From Nipponacmea schrenckii (taxonomy: Eukaryota; Mollusca; Gastropoda; Lottiidae), in the NCBI GenBank assembly GCA_030562195.1, contig CM060203.1:5098208-5162207 (forward strand): DNA of 64,000 bases, in the 5' to 3' direction. The position numbers and the translations under genes are program-made. The notes under the pieces are model-generated. The model made no database searches, was not told the DNA's origin, and saw only the letters and a program-made list of their open reading frames with translations. This document shows, piece after piece, positions 1-13,000 of the stretch. Every line of letters starts with the position of its first letter. Position 1 is the first letter of the stretch.

Positions 1-113
1 TCACTAAAATCTTGTTTAAGTTTTGAAATATTCCTGACATATGACATCAGTAAAATGTTCTGCAACCAGACACCCATCCAGCCCATGTTTGATAAAGTTT
101 TGTGATTTTACAG

Positions 114-1926
114 GTCATGTACGAAGTATGAGTGAAGTAAAAACCAATGATATCATGCTACGCCTTGTCTGTCAATCATCTGTCAAAGCTCATCAACGTC
201 CAATCAATTTTTTACAATCATCTGGTGGGCGTGTAGTTTCAGCATGTCAAGACCACACCCTCAAGGTATGTTCTGTGTCTATAGTTATCTTCAATAGGTT
301 AGATAGAATTAGATCTGTTTTGCTACAGACATATTAAGACATGCTGTAAAATTACCAGAAATTGAATTGTAATTTTAGGTATTCCGCATGGAAGATTGTT
401 TATGTCTGTACACATTTTATGGTCATGAAGGCAGCATTACAGCTTTATATTTGGACAAAGTAAGTGTCTTTTATTACAAAGAGATGCTGTATTGGCCAAA
501 TAGATAAGATGCTAGGGTTAGGGTTAGGTTGTGTTTGATCCTGTTATTGGCAAATATGGTACCCCTGGTTGTATAAGCCTAGTTATTTGCTTATATGGAA
601 GTGGTTGTGTTTATTTACTAGGGAAATTCTCCTTTCAAATCACCAAACACATATCATTTTTTGCAACATTTACTTCATTATTCTGACCAGGTCCATTAGC
701 AATAGCCCAATCTGGGAGATTTTGTGCAAATATTTTATTTTATATTTTAAGATTTTGTTTTGAATTATTCTGTGTACATTTTCACTTGCAATGGCAAATT
801 TATAATGAAGGATGTAAAACTCAACTAAGTTATATTTCCTGTTTGTAGTTACCCCCGTATGGTTGTGTTAGTGGATCAACAGATAAATGTATTAGATTAT
901 GGGATTTAGTCATGGGGTCATGTTTAAATATTTTAACTGGTCATGAAGGTACAGTGTGTAATATAAGTTGTACCGTACACCATGTAATAAGTATTGGGGT
1001 TGATGATAAACTGTGTATTTGGGATCGATATAAAGGCTTTCTATTACATTCTATCACAGTGGTAAGTTATTTATTAAGGTATATATATTGTAGAATCATA
1101 TCATTAATGTTATTATTTGTATCAGCTGATCAAACACTGTTAATAGTGGTTAAACACATCAGTTTAACAATAGAGTTCCTCCTAGTATAGGAATTGTATA
1201 TGAAGTGGAGTCAGCCAGAGAATAAAGATAAAACAAAACATCAACATTTGTTAAGAATTTAACAAGACTAATTCTAATTGTGATGCAGTTATCATGAGGA
1301 AATACATTTTATAACTTCATCCATAAAGAATACCTTGTAAGTGACCATCTGTAACCTTTTGATGCACCTTATTGACCAAAATTATGCAGTCTTATATAAG
1401 ATTTATGTATGTTTGTTTACAGGAGAATTGTTGTGGTAGTAATTTATGTTTATTGAGTAATTCTGTGGTTGTGACTGGGAGTCAGGTAACCCTTATTTAT
1501 ACAAACCTTAACCTACAAATTGTATTTTTATTTCTATATCATTCATTGTATTGTCTTCATGATCTGAATGTTAGACAGGACCATATCCTTGATGGCCTTG
1601 TGTATTGGACCTCAGATCTTATCCTGACCCATGTATAAAAAAAAATACCTTATTGGGGTCATTTAAGATTAAGTATCACAACCTTCCTAGACTTATCTGT
1701 GCTTGGTTTAATTGGTTATTGAAGAATATGCTGTGTTTTTCAGGACAAGCTATACCTCTGTGATATTGTTAAAGGTAAAATTATACGCCAAGTTCAATTC
1801 AGTGATTCCGACCAAGTTGGCTTTGTTAGAAAAATACAGTCCATTGGTAACATGAGTGTCGTATGTGACTTCGGAAAAGATCTTCAGATAATACATTTTC
1901 CAACTATTTTAGAAAAGAGAGAATGA
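114..1926 (+). CDS. SCAP: SCAP (SREBP cleavage-activating protein), C-terminal WD40 exons; 5' part lies outside the window
   Basis: Five coding exons by GT/AG junctions with consistent phase: 114-265, 379-459, 849-1061, 1423-1485 and 1744-1926 (stop TGA 1924-1926). The joined product is the cytosolic WD40 propeller end of SCAP: AHQRPINFL, ACQDHTLKVF, then blades around GHEGSITALYLD, STDKCIRLWD, GHEGTVCNISC, VDDKLCIWDR and a terminus with VVCDFGKDLQII and ILEKRE. These track the last four to five blades of vertebrate SCAP, including the ending close to 'VLEKLD'. In the known family, SCAP is an ER/Golgi membrane protein; its N-terminal sterol-sensing domain binds cholesterol and this propeller binds SREBP, escorting it to Golgi proteases. 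The membrane half is upstream of base 1, so only about 230 residues are present. The gene runs toward the SGNH hydrolase gene on the opposite strand. An AATAAA at 2398-2403 is a candidate polyadenylation signal. Confidence in identity is high. Confidence 0.93.
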
Positions 1927-3889
1927 GGAACCTGATGTTTAAATACAAATATTAGTGGTCTGAGTCTGAAAAAGTCTTGACAATAGAAAAGTAGACTTTG
2001 TGCAAATTTTATCTGCAAAATTATTTCATAGATGTGGCCAGTTATTATTAATACATGTTTAATATGGAATATTGCAGCAACATAAATATCACATTCATTT
2101 TATAAAAACCATGCTTAAGACTGCTGATTAATAAGTTCCATCTACCATATGTATGCCCTGCCTCTATTGTAGCTGTATAATGTACATGACTGGTATTCAT
2201 AACATCATACACCACAGGCATTAAAAAACTCATAATTGTTATGTTAGTAGACAAAAGTTAACCATTAAGTTTTATATGATATATTGTCTAAATAATCAAA
2301 TTGAACTTACTCATTTGTTGTGCATTATTTTTGTTATAATCCATTTTTATTTTTTATTTATAATATACCCCAGTGTGAGTATAGCACTTGAAGAAGAAAT
2401 AAAGTTGTCTATTTATTTAGTTTATAACTCCCTTAAATCTTTTTTCAAAAAGAAAGTCTGGTGCCATAGATGTCTGCAATTAAATTAAATTGGTATATTT
2501 AGTATAATATTTGGAAGAAATGTCATATGAATTTAATATGGTTAGTAAGTCCTATGATATTTTTTTATTTTATATAATTCACACCTGACATATAGATCTA
2601 GGCGTAGGTAATGAAGCACATGATATATTGGTATGTTATTTTGAAATGCATGTCATGTGCATGTTAAATATATTCATTTAGTTGGTTCCATATAATTAAA
2701 TGTCTTCATTATATTTCTTTTGTCTGTCAAACACAGAAATCTTCCAGTAGCCAAAATCACTTCAAATTCCTTTGATCTCACCCTCCCTTTAACTAATCAA
2801 AACTTAATTTTTCTTTGTTTGTATAATTGTTATGTAAATAATATTTTTTTATATTTATATTTATTGTTTAGTAATGAATTTGGTGCCTTGAAATGATCTC
2901 ATAGTATAGTAAATTATTTATTGTAGGATGACTATGATACCTAAATCTTCATGACCACATTTCATTTTGGTATCATGAATCAATTATATTGCCAGGGCAT
3001 CTGATAGAAAGTCTGCTATTTTCTGTGTTTAAATTAAAAGTGCCAGTATGCCAGTATGCCATTATTTTTTATTCCTTACATTATTTTTTAATTTCTGTTG
3101 GTAGATTTCTCCTTAATTCCTAATTTAATCTGTCATTGGCAGTCTTATTTCTTTGTGTGTTATCAAAATAAGTTCAGGTTGTGTAATTATATTTAAGAGA
3201 CTAATCATTATTCATTATAACCAATATAAGTATGGTGCAGTTATAGAAAGATCTGCTTTTTTATTGCATGTCATTTATGAAAATACATTTTACCGGTAAT
3301 TTTGTTTTCATTTTGATAACTTGTTACATTCAACAAATATATTTTAAAACTTAGCTTACTTTTGCTTTTTGGTTGATTTGATTAGATGTCACTGTCAATG
3401 TTATTGCAAGATAAAGATAATATAAGTCAATCAAAAAAAAACAGAAGTTTGAAGAGTGAGTACTATATATAAAGGAGAATATGTTTTCATAAATTATAAG
3501 TCATGTAACTTGGGCACATGCTTAATTTTGAAAATGAGTCACTTTAATACGGAATCATTTTCAGATTTTTTTTTGAAATTTCTATTGTCTTGAAATATTC
3601 AGTGGTGTCATTCTATTTTGTTGTCATGTTTATTATTGGAATTGTGCCTTAAAACAGTAGCGTTGTCCCATTCATTAGTCTTTTTAAACCATGACCAAAG
3701 ACTAACATGTTCATTTCATCCCAACAACAATGTTACTTATTTATATAAATTTATGTGATAGAATGTAATTTTACATAGTATTTGTAATTTGTAAGAAAAT
3801 ATTTGTGTACAAATAAATATTTATTTTTCAAAATATTTTTTTCTTAGTTTTTGTGTCAACCATTTCTGATCAAAACTATTTTTAAACTA
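1927..3889. other. SCAP 3' UTR and AT-rich intergenic DNA
   Basis: No coding sequence is visible. AATAAA at 2398-2403 lies about 470 bases after the SCAP stop and could end the transcript. The rest is AT-rich single-copy-looking sequence up to the 66-bp array. Confidence 0.5.
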
Positions 3890-4655
3890 GGCTTATTATA
3901 CATGATATGATATAGGATAGTTTCTATATGAACCAAGGAGGATTCAAGATATCTAGGCTTTTATGCATGATATGATATAGTATATATTCTATATGAGCCA
4001 ATGGGGATTCAAGATATCTAGGCTTATTATACATGATATAGTATAGTTTCTATATAAGCCAAGGGGGATTCAAGATATCTAGGCTGATTACACATGATAT
4101 GATATAGTATAGTTTCTATATGAGCCAATGGGAATTCAAGATATCTAGGCTTATTATACATGATATCATATAGGATAGTTTCTATATGAGCCAAGGAGGA
4201 TTCATGATATCTAGGCTTTTATGCATGATATGATATAGTATCTATATGAGCCAGGGGGATTCAAGATATCTAGGCTTATTATACATATGATATAGTAGTT
4301 TCTATATGAGCCAAGGGGGGTTCGAGACATCTAGGCTTATTATACATGATATGATATAGTATAGTTTCTATATGAGCCAGGGGGATTCAAGATATCTAGG
4401 CTTATTATACATGATATGATATAGTATAGTTTCTATATGAGCCAAGGGGGGTTCGAGATATCTAGGCTTATTATACATGATATGATATAGTATAGTTTCT
4501 ATATGAGCCAGGGGGATTAAGATATCTAGGCTTATTATACATGATATGATATAGTATGGTTTCTATATGAGCCAGGGGGATTAAGATATCTAGGCTTATT
4601 ATACATGATATGATACAGGATAGTTTCTATATGAGCCAAGGGCTTCAAGATATTT
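3890..4655. repeat. ~66-bp tandem repeat array, about 12 copies
   Basis: The unit starts near 'taggcttattatacatgata', passes through 'tttctatatgagccaa' and ends 'ggattcaagatatc'. Copies vary by small indels, giving unit lengths of roughly 58-70 bases. It lies between the convergent SCAP and SGNH genes. Confidence 0.9.
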
Positions 4656-5075
4656 ATGTAACCAGTTTTCAGCTGCTTGTGCCATACTTTTGGATACATT
4701 CAGCTGAAACTTCACGGACATCTTCCTCGACATGCAATTTCATTCTCAAAATTACAAAAAACAATAAAAACCTATAATGCCCCTTTAAGTTACAGTCAGA
4801 ATTGACTGAAACAATGGGATCTTATTTTTTTTTTCCTCAATGCATTAGATACCAAAAAGAGACGAAAAAAAAACCCCATTCAATCTCAAAGTTTTAATTT
4901 TAAACCTGAGGAAATAAACATTTCATTACAATTTTATCTCAATATCATTAAATAAATTAATACAACTTAAATCAACTCCAGTTATTTCAGTTTTAAATAT
5001 ATGGAAATTAAGTGGCATGGGTAAAAATAAGTGCAACATCTTCAGCTGTTAGACATTAACAGACTGGCCACATTG

Positions 5076-6170
5076 TTACACATGTCTCCTGCGTTTGTTA
5101 GGTCTAGGAGATGTATTAGATCCTTTGAACCTCCTGAATTCTCTGTTATTTTTCTTAGCTTGGGATGGCCTAATTTTAAAATGTGGACCATGCAGGTTAT
5201 AGAATTTCTGTAAAGCACCATTAATTTTCCTTCTGATAAACAACATAAATGTTTTCTGGCCCACAGGATTTAAATGGACACCATCTTCTAACATATACGA
5301 ACAACATAGTTTACGAAAAAACTTTTCATGACATCCCACAACAATTTTCCTTTTATGTCGAACTAAACCTCGAAATTCCTTGTTGATTTTTATTCGCATT
5401 TTGTCATAATCCTCTGGAGTCTGGTATCGTGGGTTTGGACGAATAAAAACAGTTCCTACAATAACTGGAATATCACGAACTTGAATAATTCTTTCTGCAA
5501 CTTTCAGCATTTTGTGAGCGACATTACTGGCACTGGTATGTGGACTCAGGTCATTCCCACCACTCTGTATGAAGACCAGTTTTGTTTCCTTTGGTAGTTC
5601 ATCAATTAATCCAAAAATGTTATCCAACTGAAATAAATAATTAAATGGTCCTACAAGATATATAATAACTTAAACTTGTATAGCATCCATCTGTCTGTAA
5701 GAAACATGTGATGTTCTCCGTTTATAAAAACCTAAAACCATTAATTAGCCATTATTATTGGGCCTATCTATATATAGGTGTTTCAGGTCAAAATTCCATA
5801 TATATATCAAAACAAATTCATGTCTAGTTTGGCATGCAAAAACAAGCATTGAAATGCCATTAGTCATGCAATACAACTTAATAGGCCTTAGAAAAGCATT
5901 ATAATAATATGATTTTATTAAATGTACCACAGGTAGCACTGCATAAATTCTTTCATAATCAATAGCCCATAGGCCTAAATCATAGAACTAAAAGAAGTAG
6001 AAGAGAAGTTTTCATGATTTTCAGTTAATTGTGAAATTACATACACCAACCTTGGAACCACCTTTTCCATGGAATGATATTTCATGTTCTGGGTGAATAG
6101 GTTCTTTAATATCTCTGGAAAATTCTTCCAATCTTCTCACAAAAGAATGTCCAACAATAGCAACTTTCAT
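5076..6170 (-). CDS. SGNH/GDSL-like hydrolase, two exons, 223 aa
   Basis: Exon 1 is 6170-6051 (ATG at 6170-6168) and exon 2 is 5627-5076; the join is in phase 0 across a 423-bp intron with GT and AG ends. The product opens MKVAIVGHSFVRRL, whose GHS corresponds to the block I nucleophile motif (GDS in classical members). A Gly-rich block II (KGGSK) follows, then block III QSGGNDLS (G-x-N-D), and block V DGVH supplying the Asp and His. All four catalytic positions of the SGNH fold are therefore present. The last ~35 residues are very basic (ending RPNKRRRHV), which is unusual for a secreted esterase and suggests a nuclear or nucleic-acid-binding tail. No signal peptide is visible. SGNH domains also occur in ORF1 of some non-LTR retrotransposons, so a retroelement-derived or domesticated origin is possible. 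The substrate cannot be predicted. Confidence 0.78.
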
Positions 6171-7197
6171 TTTTCACGCCATTAAAACTTGTGGATAAAG
6201 GTTTGCGATTTTCAATGCAAAACTTTTGAAGATGGTTGTCAACTTTACAAGACTATCTTTCATAAAAACGTTCTAAAATATTTGCCTCAGTTTTCTTATT
6301 TATTTTCTATTTATCAAAAAATCCATATTTAAATGTTTCATTTAAATATCTTTGCCAGCACAATTTAAGTGACCGCACGAATTTGTTAATTATTGCACAT
6401 CTCTATTATTTTGTGCCAAACATATGAATTATAGAGTTAACTCCCGGATATGAATCTAACTTTAATAACTAGGATCAATGATTGACTAGGATACTAGCAA
6501 CATATATTCTTTACATAAATCAATCACCGACTATTTATCAAACTAAGGAATGAAGGTAGTGTACCTAGGATGCTAATGACGAACAGACGAAGTGTCAAAT
6601 GAGCAATGGAAAGAACAGATAAATAAATCGAATGCACCTCAATGTTTCTCTTCCGGGTTAAAGTTTATTTAATAAATAACAGATTGAAATATACAAGGAA
6701 TAAATGTCAAATATTCTTATCTCCACAGAAATTTGCACAAAAGGTAATCATGTATTGATTTTCACTAAGACATATACTAAAGAAATAACTCGTTGACAAT
6801 CTGCAATTTTTCTTTAATTAATCCTACAAGGCAAGATACTTAGACCTTGTCTCCTGTCATTGACATTGTGCAGACTAGGCTTATGTTAGTTGTTATTCAC
6901 TGAATATGTGTCAAAAATAAGAATCAAATTGAGGAGGACAAATGTTAGATTCAAATTCCAATTCATACCCCATATATAGTCCATGGTGTTAGCCTACTTA
7001 GGAATGCTTGATAAAATCCAGAAATGGAAGGTCCAGAAATACAGGCTTTATGTACCCAGTAGGCTACCTAACAAAAAAGCCTTGCCTAGAGATAACAGAT
7101 AATCTTATCGCCAAGTCAAATAGGGTTGGTTTTACTCTCATGTTCTTTTTCAAGACAATTCCTGTTTGTCCCATTTCAGGGACCAGATTGACCTATT
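6171..7197. promoter_or_regulatory. Divergent intergenic region between the SGNH gene and ASB8
   Basis: About 1 kb separates the minus-strand SGNH start from the plus-strand ASB8 start and must hold both 5' UTRs and promoters. A possible 3' splice site ('cccatttcag', ending near 7179) just before the ASB8 ATG hints at an upstream untranslated exon. I recognise no specific promoter motif. Confidence 0.4.
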
Positions 7198-8325
7198 ATG
7201 TGGTATATCATGGAAAATATACAACAAGATTATAATTTATCGGATCGGTTGATACGAGCTATTAGTAATTGGAGGACTTTATCCACCTCTAATGATGATA
7301 TTGAAGAGTTAATCCAACTAGGAGCTGATGTGAATAGATTGCATGGTACATTGTTACCCTTACATTGTGCCTGTATGGCCAGTGACAGCTATTGTTTAAG
7401 ACTTCTACTTCAAAAGGGAGCTAGAGTAGGTTCAATATGAAACTCTTTAATATCAAATTAGTCTTTGAAGTGTGGTCATTGACATGAACAAAATAAGCCT
7501 GTTTTTTACAGTAGAAGACTGTTATTCCAATGCCAATGCAGGTGTTTGCAAAAAATCTCTCCATGCACATGGAGGTTTTCATCTTCATTAGGACAAGGTT
7601 TATAAAGGAGGGTTATCACCATGCTGATCAGTTTGGCAAGTAGAATAATTTTATTAGGTAACTTATTGTTGTTTTTGTTTGTTCGACAGGTCAATGAAGT
7701 AGATGGATATGGTAGAACAGCTTTACACTATGCAGCAGAAAGAGATGTATTTTGTGTTGATATCTTATTACAACATGGTGCAGACTTGAATATAGGAGAT
7801 GGTAATAATGATACACCATTACATTGGGCAGCTTATACCAATAATGTTCAGTGTGTAAAACTTCTCCTACAAAATGGTGCCGAGGTAGATGTTATGGACT
7901 ATAATCATGACACTGCCTTAAGCTGGGCTGCTCGAAAATGTCATTTAGAAATAATCAAAATACTTCTAGAGTATAATGCTGATGTTAATTCACGCAATCT
8001 AAATGGTCAGACAGCTTTGATGCGAGCTGCTGCCATTCAAGCTAGTGGACTCAATACAGAACATGATGATGCTTGTTTGGAACTATTGATTGAAGCGTCT
8101 GGACAGTTTGATCTACGGAATGATAAAGGGGAATTAATTCCTGATATAGCTAGAGACAATAAACTAAGTGAATTGTTAATGCCATATTGTGTTCTACCAC
8201 GTTCTCTTCAAAATCTTTCTAGACATCAGATAAGAACCAGTTTACGGAACCGATATTTACCAAATGTGATTCCATTGCTTAATTTACCACGTAAACTACA
8301 GGACTTTATTCTTCTACAAAGATAA
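7198..8325 (+). CDS. ASB8: ASB8, ankyrin repeat and SOCS box protein 8, complete, 287 aa
   Basis: Exon 1 (7198-7425) and exon 2 (7690-8325) join in phase 0, giving LLLQKGAR then VNEVDGYGR. I chose the start at MWYIMENIQ because vertebrate ASB8 also has MWYIM near its N-terminus. Four to five ankyrin repeats are visible: GADVNRLHGTLLPLHCACM, GYGRTALHYAAE, GNNDTPLHWAA, YNHDTALSWAA and LNGQTALMRAA. The C-terminus is a SOCS box starting near SLQNLSRHQIR and ending LNLPRKLQDFILL, with an LPLP-like Cul5 box. In the known family, ankyrin repeats recruit substrate and the SOCS box binds elongin B/C and Cullin 5, forming a ubiquitin ligase. The length matches vertebrate ASB8 (about 288 aa). I saw no breaks. 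Confidence 0.95.
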
Positions 8326-10059
8326 GGATTTTATAGCAGTTTGATGTTACGAGTGTACAAGTTAGATGGTATCTCATCCTAGACACAGCGGCACTGCTTG
8401 CTTATTACTGATTAAGATAGGTCAGAGAGTCAGTTCACAGTTACGTGACTTCATAAAACAGTTTAGTTTTAGTTGAAGTGCAATAAGAACAGACACCTGT
8501 AAATGGAATGCTTATAATTTTATACCTGTTAATTAAATGCATGATTTCAGTTTATCAAATTTGACTGTAGGTATCAGAATACAGAGGAGTAGTCTTTCCC
8601 TTATGCCATCTGACTTGTTCTCCCTCTTTAAGTCAATTTTAATGTCTTTCAAAAAGAATTTCAGAGGCTTTTAGATCTTGTTTGTTATGTTATCTCTATA
8701 CTATTATTTTTATTTATTGTCATTTATTCATAAACTGGTTAAGGATTATAGATATAGATATATATTATTGTGTTGTTTTTTCTAATTGAATCAAGGAGAG
8801 ATATATAAAGCTGAAAATTATATGTGGTGAAACTATGTGATGTGTGAAATCAATAGTAAACTACAAGTCATTGTCAGTTCATATCCAGTCACAATTAGAC
8901 ATATTTATAATATTTTACATTTATGGAATAGAACATCTAACAGTACACTCATCCTACGTTTAATATTTCTTTAATAGTGACCATTGTTTAAATAATTATG
9001 CATCTCACACTTATCAATTTTATAGGGACCATGACGCTATTTTCAGAATTAAAAAGCAAGTGATAAATCCATTCAGTTTGAGATAACAAGGGTGTCTTTG
9101 ATCATTTTTCGAAAAGAAAACTCATCAATGAGCAAGCACAAAATGTATATCATCTTTCGGTGTTTACAAAACTTTTGTTGAGGATTAAAAATGTCTGATG
9201 ATGTCGAAGTTAATTCAATAGTATAGGTCATAGCTGCTGTTTGATAGTTGCTTCCCCTTATGATTACAACAGATTTCCAAAATTCACGATTTACAATATG
9301 CTTTTAAAATGGAATTAACACTGTCTTTTGTAATGGGCCAGAATAGAAAGTAATCGCAACTAAATAATTTTCTATTCAATTCATTCACGAGAAAAAAAAA
9401 AGACTTGGAATAAAATTTTAGCACTTTAATATAATAGGGGCAAAATAAACCTGTAAAACAATTGGTCACCTGGTTTCAATCACACTAATATCTTTGAAGA
9501 CTAAAACCACAAAATAAGACACTCATCTTTTGGATGTCAGATTTCATAAAGTTGCCTCATTCTCTAATAATTCAGAGAAAGTATTTTTTTCATGATTTTA
9601 TATATATTGAAAACCGTTTTAAGAGCTGCAATCATTCAGATGTATAGATTATTTCATTGATTTCAATAATGTCATTTACCTTAACCAACCCCTAATTTCA
9701 TGAAGCATTTAACAAACAATCCAGATTGTTTATTACAAAAATGCACTTTCTGATTTGCCAAACCATTTCACCTGTCCTTTGTTTTATTGAAAAATGACAT
9801 CATACAGCAAATTATATTGTTGTAGAAGGAAAAAAATTCCAGAAACAAGTACTTGAACATTTAAAAGAAATTTTTAAGAGTTCATTCATTCCAGGAATAT
9901 TTCAAGCACCATTCAGACTCTGTATTTATCAAAACACCTTGAATTCAAAAACAGACCAAGTTCTTGATGATGAAAATCTCACTTCTGTAGATATTTTGAG
10001 AAATAGGAGTCTGACCAAATAAATTAGTCTTTATCAACATTTTAATATGAAATTCAGCA
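8326..10059. other. Convergent intergenic region between ASB8 and ZC3H15
   Basis: AT-rich sequence holding the 3' UTRs of both neighbours. I saw no gene, no repeat array and no unambiguous AATAAA for ASB8. ATTAAA near 8533 is a weak alternative. Confidence 0.4.
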
Positions 10060-13000
10060 TCAATCATCCTCTAATTCTAGATTTTCTAAATCTTCATCAA
10101 TTAAATCTATATCATCACCATCAAATAGTCCTTCATCAATAGGTATATCACTTGTTAATTCTCCGTTTTCACTTGCAGCTATTGCCATTGCTATTTCTTT
10201 ATCACTTGCTGTGTTATTGGTAGGTGGTAATGCAGCTGCCTGGTCTAATTTATTGTGCTCTATAAATATAGAATATATAACAGTTGTTAGGTCAAATTTA
10301 CATCAAACTGTAACTGGTTGTTTATAGTGAATAATTGCAAATGTAATGTGCAACAGAATAAACCTCTTCTTTAAAAAACAATCTGGGAAAGACCATTCCT
10401 AAGAAGTTTTCTTTCTAAGAGGAAGGCATTTTCATTTAAACCATCTTTCTGCCTCAATTCCACGCACTACCACCAGTCCAGGGCTGTTGAAATAGCTAGT
10501 TAAGTCTAAATGGAGTTCCAAAATGATATTTTGATAATTTAGGACATTTTCTATGCAATTATGCTATATTTTGTGCATTTTTCATGAATTTTGATGAACA
10601 TAAGTAGAATATCACTATTTGCATGTTAAAATGCCCAGTTGGAAGTTTTTTAAATGAACATCCTCAGTTTTACAAATTTTTCATAAATACCGGGTAGTTA
10701 TGTTATTAGAAATATCAAAGTTTTACACTAATAAAAAATATTATTTATCCTTTTATCACATTTCATTAAAATTTGTTCCAGACAGAGTAACACTATTTCA
10801 ATATCAAAACAACTTACCTAAATTTGTCTTTAATCTATCTCTGGAAGCTTGAGTGCCAGATGAGTCCACATCAGTAGCTTTGATATTTTCTAAACATACA
10901 TCTACAACAGGGCCATCATATACATCCTAAAAATAAAATTCAATTATTAGTCATCTATTGCAACTTTAATGTTTCCTATCGAATGAGGTAAGAAGAACAA
11001 AAACAGTAACTCGAACAAATACATTTCTTAAAAAGTGCATTAAGAGTTCATGCTTTTTCACTTTCTCATTTTTTTAGAACAAAAAACCCTTCTGGATGTC
11101 ATAAAATTCATAGTTGCAAATCTTGACACCAAATATGTACTAACTACAAAGAATATATCCAGTTAGTAAATGTGCTAAATTTAGAAATCATTGAGATGAT
11201 AACTGTAATAGATATCCTATTATTTATTTATAATATTGATAATTGTTCTGGTGTATTCCAGATATTACTAACCTCTTCATCTACTTCTCTTTCAATCTGA
11301 TCATCAGCATCTTCATCATCACCTCCCATAGTTGGATCAAACTCAAACATTTGTCTTCCACTAATCTAAATATATACAAAATATACAATAATATATCCTA
11401 TCCTTCTGTTAATGACATCCAGTCAAAGCTTATTTTAATACCTTCAAATTCTTCTATATGCTACAAAGATATCGGGTCAGGTCAGTTGTTGAAATTGAGT
11501 ATGTATGTAACTGAGTAATAATATAATAATATCATATGCTACATATATACATAGTGGTATCTTAAGGACACTCAATTGAAAATGAGAAAGGCTATTGCCC
11601 CAATTTAATAATATTTTCATTCATATACTCTGAAGGCAATCATCATTACCGGTAGTTCAATCAATAGAAGAATAAATATACAAATATTATCAATATTTAT
11701 AAAATAGAACTATAGTACACCTACCCCTGATAATTTGCCCTGTTTGAAAGCATTCTTCTTTTCTTTTTCATCCTTTTCTCTTGCTTCCCTCTTTTCCCGT
11801 CTCTAAAATTATTCAAAAGAAAAAATGTACCGTGACTCTAAAGGTGAAATATCCATTCATAATTCAATCAAATAAGGTGAAGAGAAGTAGAATATAAACT
11901 TACAGTTTCTTCCAATCAAAAGCTTACAACAAACAAATGAAAAGAATCATCTTAAGAGAAAATTCATACCTTTCTTTCCTTCCACTTAAGAAATGACTCT
12001 AGCGTGACTTTGGTAGTATCATCACCTAACATAGCTCTCTATAATAATAATACAGTATCATTAACAGTGTGAAATTTCAACATCATTCAACAGTTAATTT
12101 ATAATTTTAAATTATGTCTATTTCAATAATATTAAAATGGTTTTCCACTCACTGAAGTTAACAGGAGTATATAAGAAAATTGAGAAAGTTACAACACTTT
12201 TTCCCTCCTAAAAATTTTTGTAATCTCTACTGTCTCTTGTTCAACAAATTTCTGAGTATAGAATGAAAATTTAATATACCTCTTTTTCAATCAGTTCTTC
12301 TATGGAGATTTCATCTTCTTTGTCTTCTTTCTTCTGATCTTTTTTAAGCACATAGCCTTCAGGTAAAGCGTGTCTATAGGTACATTTATCGCCGCCATTA
12401 GGACATGCCCAAAACCAACCATAACCACCACTTTCTACAGCATCCAGGAAATGTTTACAGATCTGAAATAAATGTTCAACTTTCTTATAAATGATATTCA
12501 CAGGTCAAAAGTTATTTATTCAAAAAACTTGTTTTGCATATTTACTATAGACTTAGTTACAGTATATAATGACAGCATTACAGTCAATACTAGTGTAAAA
12601 TCAATATATAAATAATTACTTACCAATGCATTACTGTCAGGTCCACCAGGGGCTGTAATAAAGACCAAATGATTCTAATAAAGTATTTTATTTATTTCTA
12701 GATAATGAAGAGTTCAGGGTCAACGTTTCCTGCTTTCTCATAATGACCTGGATGCAAGTTAGCTTAAATTATGTAAATGTATGTTTGTTAAAAATATATA
12801 TGCATATTTGCACCTATATAAATCCTAAGGTTTCTATTCTAAGTCAAACACTTTTGTTATGACTCTCCAATAAGCTGTTGGAGATTTGGTTGTTCAGTGA
12901 GTTGGACGCTTGCTCGCTAACCTGAGGGTTCAGCAGGGTTTAATCATGGTAAAGATGGAGATGAACTGGTAGTATAGCAAACAGTAGTTTGTACATCATA

